Of a stretch of DNA of 64,000 bases, positions 1 through 9,009 are shown piece by piece. Position numbers and translations under genes: made by a program. Source of the DNA: Bacillus sp. Xin1. GTDB lineage: Bacteria; Bacillota; Bacilli; Bacillales; Bacillaceae_G. Position 1 is the first letter of the stretch. Each line of letters opens with the position of its first letter. The notes beneath the pieces are model-generated. The model ran no database searches and was not told the DNA's origin. It saw nothing but the letters and a program-made list of their open reading frames with translations. Where the stretch lies: the NCBI RefSeq assembly GCF_013314535.1, contig NZ_JABUAE010000002.1, forward strand, positions 310,001-374,000, written 5' to 3'.

Positions 1-45
1 CTGAATATAGTTAAAGTGGATAGCATCAAGGAGGTGTCACGTTGT

Positions 46-960
46 ATGAACCAGCAAAGTGTATTTACAGATTACTTTCATGAAGTAGAAAATTGGTGTG
101 AAAGTGTTCTTCACGTACTAGATAGTCGTGCAACTGAAGTGTATGACGTCCATATGCTTGCCTATAAAATCCAAATGCTATTAGACCGTATGAAAGAAAA
201 TGAATATGAAACAGATGCTGAATTACTGTATGAGATAAGTGAAGATGTGGAGCACATTCAAAATCATTTACAAGAAGTATTTATGTACGAGAATGAACAA
301 TATGAATTGTACGAAAGAGAGTATACTGAACGATCTGTTCCGATCGGAGGTCACACGCTCCCGCCGTTACCCTATCCATACAATGCTCTAGAACCATATA
401 TTTCTCGAGAAATTATGATGCTGCATCATGATAAGCATCATCGTAGTTATGTAGAAGGACTGAATAAAGCAGAAAAAATGATGGAAGAAGCAAGGAAAAC
501 AAACAAATTTGATTTAATAAAGCATTGGGAAAGGGAAGCGGCTTTTCACGGTTCAGGCCATTATTTACACACGATATTTTGGAATAACATGAAAAAAGAT
601 GGGGGCGGAAGTCCAAGAGGTGCATTATCTCGACAAATTGAGAAAGATTTTGGAAGCTTTTTACGTTTTCAAAAGCATTTTACAGAAGCTGCATCGAAGG
701 TAGAAGGATCTGGATGGGCGATTCTTGTGTGGGTACCTCGTTCGGGAAGATTAGAGATTTTACAGAGTACCCTTCATCAATTATTCACACAGTGGGATAC
801 GATACCGTTACTTGTGCTTGATGTATGGGAACATGCATATTACTTGCAGTACCAAAATCGAAAAGATGAGTACATTAAAAATTGGTGGAATGTTGTAAAT
901 TGGCCAGATGTGGAAAAGCGATTTGAAAGTGCGAAGCAGCTTGAGTGGACACCGTACTAG
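46..960 (+). CDS. Fe/Mn superoxide dismutase with N-terminal extension (SodF-like)
   Basis: Superoxide dismutase, converting superoxide to hydrogen peroxide and oxygen. The SOD fold occupies roughly residues 100-304: the LPPLPYPYNALEP start motif, then metal ligands near His127 (in MLHHDKHH), His175 (in HYLHTIFW), Asp259 and His263 (in DVWEHAYY). The first ~95 residues are an acidic, helical extension absent from ordinary ~200-residue SODs and resembling the long B. subtilis SodF. I chose ATG 46 because AAGGAGGTG lies 9 nt upstream (28-36); an in-frame GTG at 16 is less likely. No signal peptide is seen. The gene ends just before a terminator and stands apart from dacB. The SOD family is certain; the preferred metal is not decidable from the sequence. 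Confidence 0.93.
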   Translation: MNQQSVFTDYFHEVENWCESVLHVLDSRATEVYDVHMLAYKIQMLLDRMKENEYETDAELLYEISEDVEHIQNHLQEVFMYENEQYELYEREYTERSVPIGGHTLPPLPYPYNALEPYISREIMMLHHDKHHRSYVEGLNKAEKMMEEARKTNKFDLIKHWEREAAFHGSGHYLHTIFWNNMKKDGGGSPRGALSRQIEKDFGSFLRFQKHFTEAASKVEGSGWAILVWVPRSGRLEILQSTLHQLFTQWDTIPLLVLDVWEHAYYLQYQNRKDEYIKNWWNVVNWPDVEKRFESAKQLEWTPY

Positions 961-985
961 ACGCATATTTGTGCGTCTTTTTTGC
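959..985 (+). terminator. Rho-independent terminator after the SOD gene
   Basis: The stem AGACGCA/TGCGTCT with a short loop is followed by a T run and begins at the last base of the SOD stop codon. Confidence 0.8.
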
Positions 986-1008
986 TGGTATAGAATAGAA
1001 TATTTCGT

Positions 1009-1036
1009 TCATATTTTATAGGGCCAAGCATACACT
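1009..1036 (+). promoter_or_regulatory. Probable sigma-E promoter of dacB-spmA-spmB
   Basis: TCATATT (1009-1015) and CATACACT (1029-1036), 13 bp apart, match the sigma-E consensus (ATATT-type -35 and CATACAnT -10). In B. subtilis the dacB operon is expressed in the mother cell by sigma-E. Seen by motif matching only. Confidence 0.6.
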
Positions 1037-1072
1037 TGTACAAAAAGTGCCAAAAGGACGTGGTGGGGGAAT

Positions 1073-2194
1073 ATGAGACGAACTTGGATTGTAATTGCAC
1101 TTATTGTAATGTGTGCAAGTATTATACCGATTCATACATATGCACAAATGAATGATGTAAGCGCCCATAATGCTATATTGATGGAAGAACATTCAGGACG
1201 AGTTTTATATGGGAAATTAGAACATGAACCACAGAAAATCGCTAGCATCACAAAAATTATGACTGCCTTGCTTGCTGCTGAATCAGGAAGAATGAAAGAA
1301 GCTGTACCTATTAGCGATAAAGCTGTTCGAGTAGAGGGCTCGGCCATTTATTTAAGACCTGGAAACAAAGTGCCGCTAGAAGATTTAGTTTATGGTTTAA
1401 TGCTTCGTTCAGGTAATGATGCAGCCCAAGCAATTGCTGAAAATGTTGGAGGAAGCATAGAAGGATTTGTTTATTTGATGAATGAGAAAGCGAAACAAAT
1501 CGGAATGAAAGATACACATTTTTCAAATCCACATGGTTTAGATGGAGACGGTACGCACTATTCATCTGCATATGATATGGCGCTTTTAACACGGTATGCA
1601 ATGGGAAATGAAACGTTTCGGAAAATTTTCGGAACAAAAACATATCAATCGAAAGCATGGGATTATCCATGGAAAAACAAGCATAAACTTGTAACCTCTT
1701 ATTATGAATTTGCAACAGGAGGAAAGACGGGATTTACAAAGAAAGCTGGGCGTACACTTGTTACAACAGCTTCGAAAGATGGTTTAGATTTAATTGTAGT
1801 GACGCTTAATGCATCCAGTGATTGGGATGACCATATGTATTTATTTGATCAAGGATTTAAACAGTATGAGTTAACGAAAGTTCTAGAGCAAGGAGCACTC
1901 TCTGGACTGAAAGAAAAGAAGTATACAAATCATGTTTATACCCAAAATGGTTTTTCGGTACCTTTAACAGTAAATGAGAGAAAAGAAGTCTTGCTAAAAG
2001 TTGAACTTGATAAAAATGCGAAGTTAAAGAGTGGAGAAAAAATTGGGAAAACAATTATTTATGTAGGTAACGAGAAAGTAGGCGAGCGCAATTTATTTTA
2101 TAGTAAACGAAAGCTAGTTGCCACAACGGGAGTATATTGGAATGATGTGAGAGAGATTTTCTCTCATATGTTAGGTGTCGGAACAGATGGTTAA
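1073..2194 (+). CDS. dacB: Sporulation D-alanyl-D-alanine carboxypeptidase (PBP5*)
   Basis: Penicillin-binding D,D-carboxypeptidase that trims pentapeptide side chains during spore cortex synthesis. The three active-site motifs are present: SITK at residues 58-61, SGN at 113-115 and KTG at 218-220. Residues 1-25 form a signal peptide ending near TYAQ. The 373-residue length fits the family, and a C-terminal all-beta domain follows the catalytic part. ATG 1073 follows a GGTGGGGGA ribosome site. The next two genes are spmA and spmB, the same trio as in B. subtilis, which separates this protein from the vegetative DacA and from DacF. A sigma-E-like promoter lies upstream. Confidence 0.95.
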   Translation: MRRTWIVIALIVMCASIIPIHTYAQMNDVSAHNAILMEEHSGRVLYGKLEHEPQKIASITKIMTALLAAESGRMKEAVPISDKAVRVEGSAIYLRPGNKVPLEDLVYGLMLRSGNDAAQAIAENVGGSIEGFVYLMNEKAKQIGMKDTHFSNPHGLDGDGTHYSSAYDMALLTRYAMGNETFRKIFGTKTYQSKAWDYPWKNKHKLVTSYYEFATGGKTGFTKKAGRTLVTTASKDGLDLIVVTLNASSDWDDHMYLFDQGFKQYELTKVLEQGALSGLKEKKYTNHVYTQNGFSVPLTVNERKEVLLKVELDKNAKLKSGEKIGKTIIYVGNEKVGERNLFYSKRKLVATTGVYWNDVREIFSHMLGVGTDG

Positions 2195-2783
2195 CCTCGT
2201 ATGGGTGGCGATGGCGGTCATTGGGATTGTATATGCGATGGTAAACGGAACGATGGAGGAAGTGAATAAAGCAGTTTTTGAAGGGTCAAAAGATGCAGTA
2301 ACAATTTGTATTGGGCTAATTAGTGTTTTAGTCTTTTGGCTCGGTTTAATGAAAATTGCTGAAGAAGCAGGCTTATTAAAGAAATTAGTCTCATTTTTTA
2401 TGCCAGTTGTAAAAAGGTTGTTTCCAGAAGTACCAAAAGATCACCCTTCGATGGGGTTTATTTTATCAAATATGATGGCAAATTTTTTTGGGTTAGGAAA
2501 TGCAGCGACGCCACTTGGTATTAAAGCCATGGAACAGCTTAAGGAATTGAATGGGGGAAAGGATTCTGCAAGTCGTTCTATGGTGACATTTTTGGCTTTA
2601 AATACATCTGCAATTACATTGATACCGACTACTGTAATTTCAATTCGGATGACGTATGAGTCGGCGAATCCGACTGAAATTGTTGGTGTTACGTTTATTG
2701 CACAAGTGTTATCAATGATTGGAGCGATTTGGATTGACCGCTATTTTTACCGAAGACGGAGTAGAAAGGGGCGGAAAAAGTGA
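2187..2783 (+). CDS. spmA: Spore maturation protein A
   Basis: Integral membrane protein needed for normal spore core dehydration. It belongs to the Gate/nucleoside-recognition fold, with hydrophobic segments near residues 4-20, 40-60 and at the C-terminus, and the typical stretch NMMANFFGLGNAATPLGIKA. ATG 2187 gives MVNLVWVA, which matches the usual SpmA start; a GTG 12 nt upstream is possible. The start overlaps the dacB stop by 8 nt, so translation is probably coupled. The basic tail (RRRSRKGRKK) runs into the spmB start. Family assignment is firm; the transported substrate is not established. Confidence 0.93.
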   Translation: MVNLVWVAMAVIGIVYAMVNGTMEEVNKAVFEGSKDAVTICIGLISVLVFWLGLMKIAEEAGLLKKLVSFFMPVVKRLFPEVPKDHPSMGFILSNMMANFFGLGNAATPLGIKAMEQLKELNGGKDSASRSMVTFLALNTSAITLIPTTVISIRMTYESANPTEIVGVTFIAQVLSMIGAIWIDRYFYRRRSRKGRKK

Positions 2784-3310
2784 GTATTGTTAATACAATT
2801 TCATTATGGGTGATTCCATGTGTTATTGGTTTTATTCTATTGTATGGGACGATAAAAAAAGTTCCAACGTACGAATCATTTGTAGAGGGCGGAAAAGAAG
2901 GAATCCAGATTGCTATTTCTATTTTACCATTTATGGTAGGGATGCTTGTATCTATTTCTATTTTCAGGGCATCAGGGGCACTAGATGCCATGATTTCCGT
3001 CATGAAGCCAATGTTAGATATGATTCATGTGCCAGCAGAAATTGTGCCGCTTGCGCTTATACGTCCCATTTCTGGCTCTGCAGGATTAAGTATTACTACA
3101 GATTTAATTGCTACATATGGGCCCGATTCATTTATTGGTAGGCTTGCTTCCACGATGCAAGGAAGTACAGATACAACATTTTATATTTTAACAGTGTACT
3201 TCGGAGCTGTTGGGATTCGTAAAATGGGAGATGCCTTAAAGGTAGGATTGTTTGCAGATTTAATTGGGATTATTTGTTCTATTGTGTTCGTTTCTTTATT
3301 GTTTCAGTAA
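2780..3310 (+). CDS. spmB: Spore maturation protein B
   Basis: Partner of SpmA in spore maturation; an all-membrane protein of 176 residues with the same Gate-domain fold. The conserved core around RPISGSAGLSITTDLI and STDTTFYILTVYFGAVG is present. The GTG start at 2780 overlaps the spmA TGA by 4 nt, indicating translational coupling, with a GGGGCGG ribosome site upstream. The operon closes with a strong terminator about 45 nt downstream. The identity is supported by both sequence and the dacB-spmA-spmB order. Confidence 0.93.
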   Translation: MSIVNTISLWVIPCVIGFILLYGTIKKVPTYESFVEGGKEGIQIAISILPFMVGMLVSISIFRASGALDAMISVMKPMLDMIHVPAEIVPLALIRPISGSAGLSITTDLIATYGPDSFIGRLASTMQGSTDTTFYILTVYFGAVGIRKMGDALKVGLFADLIGIICSIVFVSLLFQ

Positions 3311-3355
3311 TCGGTATTCATTTTTTACGTCAATTCGCTTATAATACGTATACGA

Positions 3356-3391
3356 CCGCTATTAAGAGTAGGCTTAATAGTGGTTTTTTTT
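3356..3391 (+). terminator. Terminator of the dacB-spmA-spmB operon
   Basis: An 11-bp stem, CCGCTATTAAG paired with CTTAATAGTGG, is followed by eight or more T residues. Confidence 0.88.
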
Positions 3392-3599
3392 TTGGAGTAT
3401 TTTTGACAAAATAATGAACTTTTGTTGTGAACAACTATATGAACGTAAACAATAATAAAGGATAAAACTAGCATTTAGCCTTTAAAAGTTTGCACTATAG
3501 CTATGTTGTTTATGATAGACGAGGAAAATCGCTGTAAACCTTCGGCGGTTGCCAAGTCTTTCTAATGAAGGTAAGATAAATTTGAGGTGAATTAAGGAA

Positions 3600-4328
3600 A
3601 TGGAACGATTACAAAAAGTGATTGCGCAAGCTGGAATTGCGTCAAGAAGAAAAGCTGAAGAGCTTATTCAGCAAGGAAAAGTGAAAGTTAACGGTAAAGT
3701 AGTGACTGAGTTAGGAACAAAGGTAACTCCTCAAGATAAAGTAGAAGTAAATAATATCCCTCTTGAAAAAGAAGAACCTGTGTATTTTTTACTATACAAA
3801 CCAACAGGTGTTATTTCGAGTGTATCAGATGACAAAGGAAGAAAAGTTGTTACAGACTTTTTCCCTGAAATCACACAGCGTTTATTCCCAATTGGTCGTT
3901 TAGACTATGATACGTCTGGTGTACTCCTTATGACAAACGATGGTGACTTTGCAAATATATTAATGCATCCAAAATATAAAGTTGAGAAAACATATGTTGC
4001 AAAAGTAAAAGGACCATTAACAGGAGAAAAAATTCGCGTGTTAGAAAAAGGTGTTGAACTAGAAGATGGAAAGACAGCACCAGCACGTGTGAAAATTCTT
4101 TCTTGGGATAAACGTAAAGAAATGGCAATTGTTCAATTAACAATCCATGAAGGACGTAACCGTCAAGTTCGCCGCATGTTCGAAGCGCTTGGCTGTAAAG
4201 TAATGAAATTAAAACGTGAACGTTACGCTTTCTTAGAAGCAGGAAGCTTACGTCCTGGTGATGCCAGAGAGTTATCACCTCATGAAGTAAAACAACTACG
4301 TGCGCTTGCTTCTACAAAACCAAGATAA
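3600..4328 (+). CDS. rluB: 23S rRNA pseudouridine synthase B
   Basis: Large-subunit rRNA pseudouridine synthase of the RsuA/RluB family. An S4 RNA-binding domain covers residues 1-60 (RLQKVIAQAGIASRRKAEELI). The catalytic motif GRLDYDTSGVLLMTNDG follows near residue 100, with the conserved Asp, and the C-terminal motif is HEGRNRQVRRMFEALG. At 242 residues the length is normal. The ribosome site is TGAGGTGA before ATG 3600. It lies between spmB and resA, as in B. subtilis. The ~200-nt leader upstream is unusually long (see findings). Confidence 0.93.
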   Translation: MERLQKVIAQAGIASRRKAEELIQQGKVKVNGKVVTELGTKVTPQDKVEVNNIPLEKEEPVYFLLYKPTGVISSVSDDKGRKVVTDFFPEITQRLFPIGRLDYDTSGVLLMTNDGDFANILMHPKYKVEKTYVAKVKGPLTGEKIRVLEKGVELEDGKTAPARVKILSWDKRKEMAIVQLTIHEGRNRQVRRMFEALGCKVMKLKRERYAFLEAGSLRPGDARELSPHEVKQLRALASTKPR

Positions 4329-4330
4329 GT

Positions 4331-4384
4331 GGTAAAGTCAAACTTTCATCCGTGGGGAGTGTTATCTCCCGCGGGTGATTATAG
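4331..4384 (-). repeat. Degenerate bcr1-type repeat fragment
   Basis: Read on the minus strand the segment ends GATGAAAGTTTGACTTTA. That is nearly identical to the tail of the better-preserved element at 23235-23288 (GATGAAAGTTTCACTTTAT). The middle can fold through GGGAG/CTCCC. No target duplication is visible, so this is a remnant. Confidence 0.5.
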
Positions 4385-4484
4385 AGATATATACACGAAA
4401 ATAAACAAATGCTCGAAGTAAGGGACAAGTTAGTAGTTACAGAAATTGTTTACATACAAATTCATCAAAGAGAGGGGAGCGAGT

Positions 4485-5006
4485 ATGAATAAGAATCGCT
4501 TACTATTTCGCATTCTCATTTTGCTTATTTTAAGCGCAGCAGTAGGATTTACACTCTATCAAGGTTTTTTTGTTGAGAAGGAAAAAATGCAAATTGGGAA
4601 AAAAGCGCCTAACTTTGTTGTTACAGATTTAGAAGGAAAGAAAATCGAGTTAAATGACTTGAAGGGAAAAGGAGTATTCTTAAACTTTTGGGGAACATGG
4701 TGTAAACCGTGTGAAAAAGAGATGCCTTATATGAATGAATTATATCCTAAATATAAAGAAAAAGGCGTTGAAATCATTGCGTTAGATGCAGATGAAACGA
4801 ATATTGCAGTGAAAAATTTTGTGAATCAATATGGATTAAAGTTTCCTGTGGCAATTGATAAAGGGCAAGAAATAATCGGTACATACGGCGTGGGACCACT
4901 GCCAACATCATTTTTAATTGATAAAGACGGAAATGTAATTGAAAAAATCACGGGTACACAAACGAAGGATCAAATAGAGGGATATTTAACGAAGATTACT
5001 CCTTAA
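4485..5006 (+). CDS. resA: Thiol-disulfide oxidoreductase ResA
   Basis: Membrane-anchored, extracytoplasmic thioredoxin-like protein that reduces apocytochrome c cysteines before haem attachment. An uncleaved N-terminal segment (about residues 6-24) anchors it. The active-site WCKPC motif has cysteines at about 73 and 76, and the later cis-Pro loop reads [11 protein letters not shown]. The start is ATG 4485, preceded by AGAGGGGAG; a longer in-frame ORF from 4446 lacks a ribosome site. It heads the resABC cluster, so it works with the ResB/ResC haem ligation system encoded next. Confidence 0.95.
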   Translation: MNKNRLLFRILILLILSAAVGFTLYQGFFVEKEKMQIGKKAPNFVVTDLEGKKIELNDLKGKGVFLNFWGTWCKPCEKEMPYMNELYPKYKEKGVEIIALDADETNIAVKNFVNQYGLKFPVAIDKGQEIIGTYGVGPLPTSFLIDKDGNVIEKITGTQTKDQIEGYLTKITP

Positions 5007-5159
5007 TAAAGAAAGCCTTTACATAATGTGATAGTTAATGTGTTTGCTAGATGAAGGTGCTTTGCTTTGTCTTAGTACCCCTCTTGAAAATTCTGAGTAT
5101 TGCGGTAACTTACACTTGGAAGATACAATGATAAATAGAAACAAAAGGCGGTGAGAATA

Positions 5160-6782
5160 TTGGAACAAATAAAATGTGAATGTGGGCATGTAAACCCAAT
5201 TGGCACAATTTTTTGCGAAGCTTGTGGGAAACCTTTTGAAAGTAAGGAAGGTACAAGATTATTAGATATGCGATATGAGGGGAGTGCTCGGCGCTCTCTT
5301 ACTCATACGAAAACAATCGTGGATAAGATTTGGAGCTTTTTTTCTTCTGTAAAAGTAGGAGTATGGCTTATAGTTATCACTCTATTAGCATCAGCAGTTG
5401 GAACAATATTCCCACAAGAAATGTACATACCTCCAGGTGTTACGCCGAGTGAATATTATGAGCAGGAATATGGTTTTCTAGGGCAATTATATTATCAACT
5501 AGGTTTTAATAATTTATATAGCTCATGGTGGTATATGATTTTAATTGCTTCGATTGGTGTATCACTTGTGATATGTAGTTTGGATCGTGTAATCCCGCTG
5601 TATAAAGCTTTAAAAAAACAGGGGGTAAAAAGGCACCCAAGCTTTTTAAAGAGACAACGATTGTATGGGACAGGAACTCCAAAAGAAGGAGATTTAGAAC
5701 AGATTCAAGCTAATTTAAAGAAAAAAAATTATACTGTAAGAGTTGATGGTGAAAATATTTTAGCAGAAAAAGGAAGATTCTCTCGCTGGGGTCCATATGT
5801 CAATCATATCGGTCTTATTATTTTTCTATTTGGAGCAATGCTACGGTTTCTTCCGAGCATGTATGTGGATGAATCGCTATGGCTGCGTGACGGTGAAACA
5901 AAAGAGATACCAGGGACGGATGGCAAGTATTATTTAAAAAATGAAAAGTTTATAAAAGAAGTTTATGATAAAAGTAAAGATGATCAAGTATTTAATGATG
6001 CGATTGAGCGTGTGGGCGATAAAATGATTGCTAAAAACTATCAAACGAATGCTGTATTATACAAAGCGGTAGGGGAAAATGTTGCCGGACAAAAACCAAA
6101 GTTAGAGAAGGTAAAAAAAGGTGAGATTCGGGTAAATGAACCGCTCAAATTTGATCAATTTGCCTTATATCAATTAGATTTTAAAGAAAATGAATTTAGT
6201 AGTATGTCTTTTTCCTTACAGAAAAAAGACAATCAACAAAAATGGACACCTATTAAAGTGAATCTAGAGAATCCAAAGGAAACGTACGATTTAGGAGATG
6301 GATATTCTATTAAACTATTAAGTTATTTCCCTGATTTTTATTTTGATGAGAATGGTCAGCCGAATACAAAAACAAAGATTCCGAATAATCCAGCTTTCGT
6401 ATTTAAAATGTTTACGCCAGAGACACCAAAAGGAGAAGTAAGCTTTGTAGGGATACAACAAAATATTGAACCAGAAGGAAATAATCAATATAAAATGACT
6501 TTTGCGGGAGTAGAAATGCGAAACGCTACAGGGCTGATTGTAAGAAAAGATTTGACGCTATGGATTCTTGGTATCGGAGGATTTATCTTCATGGTTGGTG
6601 TGATTCAAGGGATGTATTGGAATCATCGTCGCATTTGGATACAACGTGTTAAAGATGAATGGTGGATTGCGGGCCATACAAATAAAAATTGGTTTGGCTT
6701 GCGGAAAGATATTGAAAAAGTACTTGAAGGAACAACAATTCCACAACCATACGACAAAGTAAATGACCAAAAAATTAGTTAA
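5160..6782 (+). CDS. resB: Cytochrome c biogenesis protein ResB
   Basis: Subunit of the system II cytochrome c synthetase, which delivers and ligates haem outside the membrane. The protein starts with a small CxCG...CxxC zinc-ribbon-like segment (CECGHVNPIGTIFCEACG). Membrane segments follow near residues 70-90, 120-140 and 215-235, then a large extracytoplasmic domain, and a last membrane segment near 460. I chose TTG 5160, which gives MEQIKCECGH; AAGGCGGTGAG sits just upstream, while GTG 5151 would overlap it. resC follows after 18 nt. About 540 residues is typical. Confidence 0.93.
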   Translation: MEQIKCECGHVNPIGTIFCEACGKPFESKEGTRLLDMRYEGSARRSLTHTKTIVDKIWSFFSSVKVGVWLIVITLLASAVGTIFPQEMYIPPGVTPSEYYEQEYGFLGQLYYQLGFNNLYSSWWYMILIASIGVSLVICSLDRVIPLYKALKKQGVKRHPSFLKRQRLYGTGTPKEGDLEQIQANLKKKNYTVRVDGENILAEKGRFSRWGPYVNHIGLIIFLFGAMLRFLPSMYVDESLWLRDGETKEIPGTDGKYYLKNEKFIKEVYDKSKDDQVFNDAIERVGDKMIAKNYQTNAVLYKAVGENVAGQKPKLEKVKKGEIRVNEPLKFDQFALYQLDFKENEFSSMSFSLQKKDNQQKWTPIKVNLENPKETYDLGDGYSIKLLSYFPDFYFDENGQPNTKTKIPNNPAFVFKMFTPETPKGEVSFVGIQQNIEPEGNNQYKMTFAGVEMRNATGLIVRKDLTLWILGIGGFIFMVGVIQGMYWNHRRIWIQRVKDEWWIAGHTNKNWFGLRKDIEKVLEGTTIPQPYDKVNDQKIS

Positions 6783-6800
6783 GGTGGGGAGAGAGAATAA

Positions 6801-7958
6801 ATGGTACAAATAAGCAGTAATTTTCTATTTACCGCTTTTATTTTATATTTAATTGCAACACTGTTCTTTGGAGGAGCAATTAAAGAGAAAGGACGGAAGT
6901 GGGCAAATATAGGTATAACCATAACAATTTTAGGGTTCGCCGCTCAAACTGTATACTTTGTAACAAGATGGATTGCTTCCGGGCATGCCCCAGTAAGTAA
7001 TTTCTTTGAGTTTGGTACATTCTTTGGCATGATGCTTGTTGGTGCTTTTATTGCTATGTACTTTATGTATCGTGTTAGTATCGTCGGATTATTTGCTTTA
7101 CCAGTAGCGCTGTTATTAATTGCATATGCAAGTATGTTTCCAAGAGAAATTTCACCGCTTATTCCATCGCTGAAAAGTAATTGGCTACATATTCATGTAA
7201 CAACAGCGGCAGCTGGACAAGCTATTTTAGCAATTAGTTTTATTACAGGTGTTATGTATTTACTTAAAAATGTAGATCAATCCAAAAAATCGAAACGAAC
7301 ATTTTGGTTAGAAACAGTGGTGTTTACACTCGTTTGTACTGTCGGATTTATCGCTGTAACAACGGTTTATTCAGCGACAAAATATGAAGCGAAATTTCAA
7401 TGGGTGGATAAAAATGAACAGAAAGTAGAGATGAAATATAATCTTCCTGCGCTAGTTGGCCCACATGAAGGAGAATTACTAACAACTGGGAAACTTGAAC
7501 CAATTGCAGAAATGCCTGCTATTATAAATGCAAAGAAATTAAATACAGTCATTTGGTCATTGCTTGTTGGAACAGGACTTTATATTGTATTAAGATTAAT
7601 TTTACGAAAAAGGGTATCTGCGGCTCTTCAGCCAGTAGTGAGAAATGTTAACAGTGATTTACTCGATGAAATTGGATATCGCTCTATTGCGATTGGATTC
7701 CCAGTCTTTACGTTAGGGGCACTAATTTTTGCGATGATTTGGGCACAAATTGCATGGACTCGTTTTTGGGGATGGGATCCAAAAGAAGTATGGGCACTTA
7801 TTACATGGCTCTTTTATGCTGCAGTTTTACATTTACGTTTATCTAAAGGGTGGCATGGTGAGAAGTCAGCATGGCTTGCGGTAATTGGATTTGCGATTAT
7901 CATGTTTAATTTTATAGTGGTAAACTTAATTATTGCTGGTTTACACTCATATGCATAA
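6801..7958 (+). CDS. resC: Cytochrome c biogenesis protein ResC (CcsA family)
   Basis: Polytopic haem-handling protein of the CcsA/CcmF family; with ResB it forms the cytochrome c synthetase. The tryptophan-rich WWD-type motif is clear in [18 protein letters not shown] near the C-terminus. Conserved histidines lie in the membrane segments around it ([15 protein letters not shown]). About eight membrane segments are visible in 385 residues. AAGGTGGGGAG precedes ATG 6801. The gene ends before a bidirectional-looking hairpin that separates it from resD. Confidence 0.94.
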   Translation: MVQISSNFLFTAFILYLIATLFFGGAIKEKGRKWANIGITITILGFAAQTVYFVTRWIASGHAPVSNFFEFGTFFGMMLVGAFIAMYFMYRVSIVGLFALPVALLLIAYASMFPREISPLIPSLKSNWLHIHVTTAAAGQAILAISFITGVMYLLKNVDQSKKSKRTFWLETVVFTLVCTVGFIAVTTVYSATKYEAKFQWVDKNEQKVEMKYNLPALVGPHEGELLTTGKLEPIAEMPAIINAKKLNTVIWSLLVGTGLYIVLRLILRKRVSAALQPVVRNVNSDLLDEIGYRSIAIGFPVFTLGALIFAMIWAQIAWTRFWGWDPKEVWALITWLFYAAVLHLRLSKGWHGEKSAWLAVIGFAIIMFNFIVVNLIIAGLHSYA

Positions 7959-7986
7959 GGAAGCGCATGATGCGGTTCAGCATGAT

Positions 7987-8026
7987 AAAATAGGAGAGTG
8001 GTGGTCACTTTCCTATTTTATTTTTG
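7987..8026 (+). terminator. Terminator between resC and resD
   Basis: A 14-bp stem (AAAATAGGAGAGTG with CACTTTCCTATTTT, one G-T wobble) is followed by TTTATTTTTG. It should at least partly separate resABC from resDE. Confidence 0.8.
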
Positions 8027-8292
8027 TCAATTTCTTTTCTTTTTTGAGAAAAACATGGCAAAATAAAGGTTGATTTTGTAAAATGATGTCGGGGCCTAAA
8101 TGTCCTGTTCAAGGAAAATACATATTTTTGGAAAAGAAATGAACAAACTTTATTATTCTTGTGAAGCATAATGTCTAAGGTGGAAGACTAACATTTTAGA
8201 ATTATCTATTATGAGATAAGAGCAAAAACAGTATTACATTATAGAAGGGTAGGTGTGAACCGTTGTCATATTTTTTACGGCAGCGGGAAGCA

Positions 8293-9009
8293 ATGGAAAA
8301 CGAACCAAGAATTTTAATTGTGGATGATGAAGATCGTATTCGTCGTTTATTAAAAATGTATTTAGAAAGAGAACAATATACGATTGATGAGGCTGATAAT
8401 GGTGATACAGCTTTAGAAAAAGCATTGCAAAATGACTATGATTTAATCTTATTAGATATCATGATGCCTGGAAAAGATGGAATTGAAGTATGTAAAGGGA
8501 TTCGTGAGAAAAAAGCAACACCAATTATTATGCTGACAGCTAAAGGCGAAGAAGTAAACAGGGTGCAAGGATTTGAAGTTGGCTCCGATGATTATATCGT
8601 AAAGCCGTTTAGTCCACGTGAAGTAGTTCTTCGTGTAAAAGCAGTATTACGCCGTTCTGTAACAACAACATTCTTTACACAAGATACAACAACAAAAGAT
8701 GTTATTGTATTCCCACATTTAACAATTGATAACGATGCGCATCGCGTTACAGCGGATGGTGATGAAGTTAACTTAACACCAAAGGAATATGAATTATTGC
8801 TATTTTTAGCAAAGGCTCCTGATAAAGTGTTTGATCGTGAACAATTGTTAAAAGAGGTATGGCAATATGAATTCTTTGGAGATTTGCGTACAGTAGATAC
8901 ACACGTAAAGCGTTTGCGTGAAAAATTAAGTAAAAAATCATCTGAAGCAGCAAAGATGATTGTAACTGTATGGGGTGTTGGTTATAAGTTTGAGGTTGTG
9001 AACGACTGA
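8293..9009 (+). CDS. resD: Response regulator ResD
   Basis: OmpR-family DNA-binding response regulator controlling respiration and anaerobic genes; in B. cereus ResDE also influences toxin expression (known from the family). The receiver domain has the acidic pair at 11-12, phospho-acceptor Asp55 in LLDIMMPG and Lys104 in IVKPFSP. A winged-helix domain covers about residues 135-235. I prefer ATG 8293 (MENEPRILIVDDED), which aligns with the usual start. An in-frame TTG at 8263 with a good upstream AGGTGTGA would add 10 residues and cannot be excluded. It overlaps resE. Confidence 0.95.
   Translation: MENEPRILIVDDEDRIRRLLKMYLEREQYTIDEADNGDTALEKALQNDYDLILLDIMMPGKDGIEVCKGIREKKATPIIMLTAKGEEVNRVQGFEVGSDDYIVKPFSPREVVLRVKAVLRRSVTTTFFTQDTTTKDVIVFPHLTIDNDAHRVTADGDEVNLTPKEYELLLFLAKAPDKVFDREQLLKEVWQYEFFGDLRTVDTHVKRLREKLSKKSSEAAKMIVTVWGVGYKFEVVND

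Noticed and set aside
9009-9009. Frameshift between resD and resE
   Set aside because: The one-base overlap TGATG is the normal stop-start coupling, and both proteins are full length.
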